Source of the DNA: Atopobiaceae bacterium UBA5363
Lineage (GTDB): Bacteria; Actinomycetota; Coriobacteriia; Coriobacteriales; Atopobiaceae
Direction of reading: 5' to 3'
DNA length: 10,423 nucleotides
NCBI GenBank assembly: GCA_002407925.1
Contig: DHPN01000019.1
Location: 21,773 to 32,195 of the forward strand
The position numbers and the translations under genes were made by a program. Positions 6,499-10,423 of this stretch are shown here, piece after piece; the stretch's first letter is position 1; each line of letters opens with the position of its first letter. Below the pieces are notes generated by a model. It saw nothing but the letters and a program-made list of their open reading frames with translations, was not told the DNA's origin and did not search any database.

Positions 6499-8487
6499 TT
6501 GGCTAATCCCTATCGCAAACTCTTCGAACCCATCACCATCAACAAGCTCAAAGTCAAGAATCGCATCTCGATGGCACCGCTTGGCATGGTGTGCATGTCA
6601 GACGCCCGAGGAGGCTTCTCCCAGCAGGCGCAAGACTACTACATCGAGCGTGCAAAGGGCGGCACTGGCCTCGTGATGAGCGGCGTCACGCTCGCCAACT
6701 ACGACGAGATGCACGACTTCTCGGTCCCCTGCGCAGCCTATGACCCTGTGTGGTTCGCAAAGACCACGCATTCCATGATAGAGCGCATCCATGCATTCAA
6801 TTCGGTCATGTTCCTGCAGATATCCGCAGGATTTGGCCGTGCCGTCATGCCTCCGATGGCCAAGAGGCTCTACGCCCCCTCAGACCAAGAGAACCGTTGG
6901 GATCCGGCACTGCATCAAAAGGCCATGACCATAGAGGAGATCCATAAGCTCGAGCACGACATGATCTCCTGCGCTGCGAGCGCCCAGCACGCCGGCTTCG
7001 ACGGCGTCGAGATACACGCCGTCCACGAGGGCTACCTGCTCGACCAGTTTGCCATCTCACTGTACAACCACCGCGACGACGAATACGGCGGAAGCCTCGA
7101 GAACCGCCTGCGCCCCGCAATAAACATCGTGAAGGGCATCAAGAAGGTCTGCGGCGAGGACTACCCTGTCTCTTTGCGCTACAGTCTCAAGAGCTTCGTC
7201 AAGGCCATCCGCAAAGGCGCGCTGCCAGGCGAGAAATTCGAGGAGCAGGGCAAGGACGTCAAGGAGGGGCTCGAGGCGGCGCGCATCCTCGAGCAGGCCG
7301 GCTATGACATGTTCAACGTGGACGCCGGCACCTATGACTCGTGGTACTGGAACCATCCGCCCATGTATTTCGAGCCGGGGATGTATCGCGAGTTCGGCCG
7401 CCTGATGAAACAGACCGTGTCCGTGCCCATCATCTTGGCCGGCCGCATGGACGATCCGGAGATGGCCTGCGAGAGCCTCGGACGCGACTGCGACCTCATC
7501 GGCCTCGGCCGTCCGCTTTTGGCAGACCCCTACTGGCCCAACAAGGTGCAAACGGGAGATTTGGCAGACATTCGGCCTTGCCTGTCCTGCCAGCAGGGCT
7601 GCCTTGCACGCCTTGCTGAGGGGCAGATGCTCTCCTGCGCGGTCAACCCCGCCTGCGGACGCGAGCGCGACTTCGCCCTCGTCCCCACCACCACGCCCAA
7701 GCACATCCTCGTCGTCGGCGGCGGCCTTGCGGGCATGGAGGCGGCGCGCGTCTGCGCCATTCGTGGCCACAAGGTCGAGCTGTGGGAGCGCTCAGACAGC
7801 CTCGGCGGCGAGATCAAGCTCGGCGATGTGCCAGACTTCAAGAGGGACGATCGCGCGCTGCTTGCCTGGTACAAGCGGCAGATGGAGCTTGAGCCCGTCA
7901 ACGTCAAGCTGAACAAGGAAGCCACAAAGCAAGAGATCATAAACTCGGGGGCTGAGATCGTGATCCTCGCCACAGGCGCTGTGCCCGTCAGGCTCGACTT
8001 CGGCGGCAAGAACCACGTCTGCCTCGCTGATGACATCCTCTCCGGCAAGCAGAAGGCCGGCCAGAACGTCGTGGTCGTCGGCGGCGGCCTTGTAGGCTGC
8101 GAGACGGGGCTTTGGCTGGCGCAGCACGGGCATCATGTCAGCGTCGTGGAAGCCAAGGACAAGATACTCTCCGGCGGCCAGGGCATGTGCTTCGCGAACT
8201 ACGACATGCTCAAAGACGAGCTTGCATTCAACAAGATGCCTGTCTACGAGAGCTCAACGGTTGACTCGGTGCAAGACTCGTCTATCGTGCTCAACACCCC
8301 GCAGGGCAAAAAGGAGCTCCCAGCCGACACCGTCATGGTCGCCGTGGGGTACCGCCCAGACACGAGTCTGTACGACAGCCTGCGCGACGGAACCCAGCTT
8401 CTCTACAACATCGGCGACTCCCGCCACGTCCACAACATCATGCAGGCCATCTGGGACGGCTACCAGCTCGCCATGAACCTGTACTAG
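6499..8487 (+). CDS. NADH:flavin oxidoreductase, 2,4-dienoyl-CoA reductase / BaiCD-BaiH type
   Basis: This 662-residue enzyme has three parts. An N-terminal Old Yellow Enzyme TIM barrel (about 1-350) starts with KLFEPITINKLKVKNR and carries HAVHEGYLLDQF with H173 and H176, followed by DEYGGSLENR (194-203). Then comes a 4Fe-4S cluster site with Cys 362, 365, 369 and 381 (C-x2-C-x3-C-x11-C). Last is a C-terminal FAD/NAD(P) domain with GGGLAG (408-413) and a second Rossmann loop GGGLVG (529-534). Glu552 at the end of the second strand suggests NADH rather than NADPH. The patch GTYDSWYWNHPP (278-289) and the KGALPGE loop resemble the bile-acid enzymes BaiCD and BaiH. By family, it would reduce a carbon-carbon double bond of an unsaturated acid, steroid or aromatic-derived substrate; which one is unknown. 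The gene is GC-rich, monocistronic and followed by a strong terminator. It starts at a TTG with a GGAG site. A general NADH oxidase role is the main alternative. Confidence 0.88.
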   Translation: MANPYRKLFEPITINKLKVKNRISMAPLGMVCMSDARGGFSQQAQDYYIERAKGGTGLVMSGVTLANYDEMHDFSVPCAAYDPVWFAKTTHSMIERIHAFNSVMFLQISAGFGRAVMPPMAKRLYAPSDQENRWDPALHQKAMTIEEIHKLEHDMISCAASAQHAGFDGVEIHAVHEGYLLDQFAISLYNHRDDEYGGSLENRLRPAINIVKGIKKVCGEDYPVSLRYSLKSFVKAIRKGALPGEKFEEQGKDVKEGLEAARILEQAGYDMFNVDAGTYDSWYWNHPPMYFEPGMYREFGRLMKQTVSVPIILAGRMDDPEMACESLGRDCDLIGLGRPLLADPYWPNKVQTGDLADIRPCLSCQQGCLARLAEGQMLSCAVNPACGRERDFALVPTTTPKHILVVGGGLAGMEAARVCAIRGHKVELWERSDSLGGEIKLGDVPDFKRDDRALLAWYKRQMELEPVNVKLNKEATKQEIINSGAEIVILATGAVPVRLDFGGKNHVCLADDILSGKQKAGQNVVVVGGGLVGCETGLWLAQHGHHVSVVEAKDKILSGGQGMCFANYDMLKDELAFNKMPVYESSTVDSVQDSSIVLNTPQGKKELPADTVMVAVGYRPDTSLYDSLRDGTQLLYNIGDSRHVHNIMQAIWDGYQLAMNLY

Positions 8488-8530
8488 TACTGGAAAGGTG
8501 TGTTTTAACTGCAACGACACTCCAAATAAG

Positions 8531-8559
8531 GGCCGCTGCTTTTGCCAGCAGCGGCCTTT
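8531..8559. terminator. Strong hairpin terminator between convergent genes
   Basis: GGCCGCTGCT (8531-8540) and AGCAGCGGCC (8547-8556) form an exact 10-base-pair, GC-rich stem with a six-base loop. It is followed by TTTG and further T-rich bases on the plus strand. On the minus strand the stem is followed by CTTATTTGG. It therefore can stop the oxidoreductase transcript from the left and, less efficiently, the PTS transcript from the right. Confidence 0.85.
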
Positions 8560-8682
8560 GTTGTGTATATGTCAGCAACACATCTGCCGACACTGGAAGC
8601 GCATCCCAAGCGAGTCTGCCACAAGCTTCAGATTGTATGCCTTCCGCCTTCCGATCCGCCTGCAATTTATGGCTGTTGCAAC

Positions 8683-9144
8683 TTACAGCTGCGGTATGGG
8701 ATCTTGCGCATTGTTCGGCAGCATCTGAGCAAACACGCGCACTCCCGCCCTTTGGATCTCGCCGATGTTTTTCTTGTCTTCCTCACTCACCCAAATGCGG
8801 TTGATCAGATTTTCCAGCCCCTCCTTATAGCCCATGTTCCCGAGATCGAGAGACACAGGTCGGCAGGCAAGGCAAATGTCGAGGGCGGTTTTCGTATTCC
8901 CGACGAGCACAAAGAGCTCGTTGTCTCTCAAAGACCCATTAAGCTTCTTGATGGCCTGCTCGACCGTATAGATCGCAAGGGGGATGTCTTTGGGCGCCGA
9001 CATCTTCATGAGGCCTCTCCTCATATCGTTTTGCGCGATGTCGTCATCGACAAGCACCAACGCCTCCGGCGCGATGTGGCGCACCCATGTCGTCGCTATC
9101 TGACCATGAACGTATCTGTCATCTATGCGCATGAACTCGATCAT
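8683..9144 (-). CDS. PTS mannose/fructose/sorbose-family IIB component
   Basis: This 153-residue cytoplasmic protein accepts the phosphoryl group from IIA on a histidine and passes it to the sugar entering through IIC-IID. The N-terminal RIDDRYVHGQI contains the expected phospho-histidine, H13. The length is close to the family's usual ~160 residues. The start at 9144 is chosen because the family begins right before this motif. A GGAG lies seven bases upstream, and the ATG overlaps the IID stop codon (TGATG), so translation is probably coupled. A longer reading frame from 9216 would only add residues out of frame with IID. It is the last gene of the operon; the shared terminator lies about 125 bases further on. 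IIB is more often found before IIC and IID, so its distal place is slightly unusual. The sugar cannot be told from the sequence. Confidence 0.93.
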   Translation of the reverse strand: MIEFMRIDDRYVHGQIATTWVRHIAPEALVLVDDDIAQNDMRRGLMKMSAPKDIPLAIYTVEQAIKKLNGSLRDNELFVLVGNTKTALDICLACRPVSLDLGNMGYKEGLENLINRIWVSEEDKKNIGEIQRAGVRVFAQMLPNNAQDPIPQL

Positions 9145-9923
9145 CACAGCACTCCAATTGCCCCAAGGACAAATCCAACACCGAGCAGGAAGAAGAGCAC
9201 CTTGACAGGCGACCACTTTGCCTTTGTCAAGAGCTTATAGCTTACGAAGACAAACAACACCGACAAAAGCCCTGGTAGCAGGGCGTCGAGCTTGTCCTGC
9301 AGCGCAATGGTCGTGTCCCCCACTGAAAAAGAGATCGAGGTCTTCGCCGTCACCAGCAGCACTGACATCGCACCGATGATAACAAGTCCAAACTCCTGCG
9401 CGATCGTCGTCACCTTGTCAAGCGCAGCGGTTATCTTCTCGATGGACTCCATCCCCTTCTTGTAGGCAATCGTGGTCCCGAAGTAACGGCACAGAAAAAG
9501 AGGGATGAAGGTCAAGGGGATGACCATCAGCGGCCCAACGATGCTGCCCTGCTGCGCGAACGAGGCGCCGAGAGAAAACAATATCGATATGTAGATCGTA
9601 AAGACAAGCGTGTCCCCTATGCCGGCAAGCGGCCCCATAAGCCCCACCTTAAGAGACTGAATGGTCTTCTCGTCGACTTTGTTCTCCTCCATCGCCGATG
9701 TGATGCCAAGGATGGGGCCTGTGAAAATCGGGTTGCAGTTGAAGAACTCGTTATGGGCCTTCAAGCGCTTCTTGAGCTCCTCTGGGTCGTCTTTGTAGGT
9801 CTCCTCCAAGGTCGGGAGCATGCAGTACAGGTAGTCATATGCCTGCTCGCGCTCGTAGTTCTCACAAGCTTGGAAAGAAGTGATCAAACGCCATGCGGTC
9901 TTTTTGATGGCTTTTTCACTCAT
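9144..9923 (-). CDS. PTS mannose-family IID component
   Basis: This 259-residue membrane protein pairs with IIC to form the sugar channel of a mannose-family phosphotransferase permease. The N-terminal ~65 residues are hydrophilic and include the family-like SFQACENYEREQAYDYLY stretch (16-33). Then come the hallmark FFNCNPIFTGPILG (60-73) and GLMGPLAGIGDTL (94-106) segments. Hydrophobic stretches are visible around 106-120, 128-145, 178-194, 214-231 and 239-257. Its length is slightly shorter than the usual 270-285. An AGGAGG ribosome-binding site lies seven bases before the ATG. The IIC stop codon is 17 bases upstream, and the stop overlaps the IIB start by one base. The assignment to IID is firm. 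The substrate (mannose, glucose, fructose, sorbose, N-acetyl-amino sugars or others) is not readable. Confidence 0.94.
   Translation of the reverse strand: MSEKAIKKTAWRLITSFQACENYEREQAYDYLYCMLPTLEETYKDDPEELKKRLKAHNEFFNCNPIFTGPILGITSAMEENKVDEKTIQSLKVGLMGPLAGIGDTLVFTIYISILFSLGASFAQQGSIVGPLMVIPLTFIPLFLCRYFGTTIAYKKGMESIEKITAALDKVTTIAQEFGLVIIGAMSVLLVTAKTSISFSVGDTTIALQDKLDALLPGLLSVLFVFVSYKLLTKAKWSPVKVLFFLLGVGFVLGAIGVL
9152..9155 (-). promoter_or_regulatory. Ribosome-binding site of the IIB gene
   Basis: GGAG on the minus strand, seven bases before the ATG at 9144, lies inside the last codons of the IID gene. Together with the TGATG overlap it supports the 153-residue IIB start. Confidence 0.6.
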
Positions 9924-9940
9924 CGCTTTGCCTCCTAGGA

Positions 9941-10423
9941 TTAAAGATCAAGCGCTTTAGTTTTTTGCGGCCCTTGCCCCTGCTGCCTCTTGGACAGCTC
10001 GGTAATGCCAACAGCGACGGCACCGCACAAGGTGATACCAATAAAGCCGAGGTCAAAGTAGGCAGCTAGGACATAGCCGAGGATGAGGAACATCCAGTAC
10101 TTCTTCGCGGGCATCATCTTGAGGAGCAGGGCGATGCCCAAGGCCGGAAAGATGCCACCAGCCTTGCCGATGGCCGTAAACACCCACTCAGGACACACGT
10201 TGAAGATCGCGTTAACCACCCAAGAGCCGAAGAAGCAGGCCAGAAATACCGGCAGGCCGCGGGAGATCGCCCAGGTGAGGTAGCCCAGCGGATGCATGCG
10301 CTCGAGCGCCTTGACGTTTCCCTCCTCGCAGTACTTGTCAGCCTTATGCTGATAAAACGTGTTGTATGTCATCGCCAAGATGTCGAAGTATGTGAAGAGC
10401 AAGGCGACGGGGATGGCAATCGC
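9941..10423 (-). CDS. PTS mannose-family IIC component (partial, N terminus beyond window)
   Basis: The last 160 residues of a membrane protein are visible; the frame stays open to the right edge of the window, so the N-terminal part lies outside. The visible part begins AIAIPVALLFTYFDILAMT and has hydrophobic segments corresponding to the second half of IIC. A conserved-looking loop HPLGYLTWAISRGLPVFLA is followed by FPALGIALLLKMMP. IIC forms the translocation path together with IID. The polar tail (SKRQQGQGPQKTKALDL) ends 17 bases before the IID start, consistent with one transcript. No IIA gene is in the window; it may lie upstream of IIC. The order and the paired IID make the call robust, although the partial sequence by itself would be moderate evidence. 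Confidence 0.88.
   Translation of the reverse strand, partial: AIAIPVALLFTYFDILAMTYNTFYQHKADKYCEEGNVKALERMHPLGYLTWAISRGLPVFLACFFGSWVVNAIFNVCPEWVFTAIGKAGGIFPALGIALLLKMMPAKKYWMFLILGYVLAAYFDLGFIGITLCGAVAVGITELSKRQQGQGPQKTKALDL

Noticed and set aside
7057..7770. Long antisense open reading frame (237 codons) within the flavin reductase gene
   Set aside because: Codon-position shadow of a GC-rich gene: low complexity, rich in Ala/Arg/Val, no recognisable motif, and the sense strand encodes a well-supported enzyme.
8560..8682. Second regulatory element or small gene between the hairpin and the IIB stop codon
   Set aside because: Only short imperfect dyads and no open reading frame with a start signal; nothing supportable.
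8542..9240. Plus-strand open reading frame of 232 codons opposite the PTS IIB gene
   Set aside because: It starts inside the terminator hairpin, has no ribosome-binding site or family features, and lies opposite a clear IIB gene.

Overview
The window reads as a Gram-positive genome segment. Ribosome-binding sites are purine-rich (AGGAGG types), and the gene set (ECF vitamin/nutrient transporter, mannose-family PTS, an enoate/bile-acid-type flavin reductase with an Fe-S cluster) is typical of anaerobic gut or oral bacteria. A Coriobacteriia-like actinobacterium (Olsenella/Atopobium/Collinsella type) is my best guess, but this rests on gene content and base composition only; no rRNA or other marker is present.

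Layout. (1) 1-308: a truncated ATP-binding protein of the AAA/DUF4143 kind, cut off shortly after its P-loop. (2) 381-6087, minus strand: a six-gene operon in the order phosphohexomutase-family enzyme, uridine/nucleoside phosphorylase, ECF S component, EcfT, EcfA with LSGGQ, EcfA with a degenerate signature. Its ECF half is clearly AT-richer than the right part of the window. (3) 6088-6498: an AT-rich divergent intergenic region with a perfect 17-base palindrome and a nested inverted repeat. (4) 6499-8487, plus strand: one long GC-rich gene for a flavin/4Fe-4S/FAD oxidoreductase of the 2,4-dienoyl-CoA reductase / BaiCD-BaiH type. (5) 8531-8559: a strong hairpin terminator between convergent units. 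(6) 8683-10423, minus strand: a mannose-family PTS permease in the order IIC (incomplete at the window edge), IID, IIB.

How the genes fit together. The minus-strand operon looks like a complete uptake-and-use unit. The S component binds a small molecule, and EcfT with the two EcfA ATPases imports it. The phosphorylase would split a nucleoside into base and (deoxy)ribose-1-phosphate, and the phosphomutase could isomerise that pentose phosphate into central metabolism. A nucleoside is therefore the most economical guess for the S-component substrate; this is inference from context. The PTS genes would import and phosphorylate a hexose-type sugar, with IIA encoded outside the window. The flavin reductase stands alone and its substrate cannot be read from the sequence.
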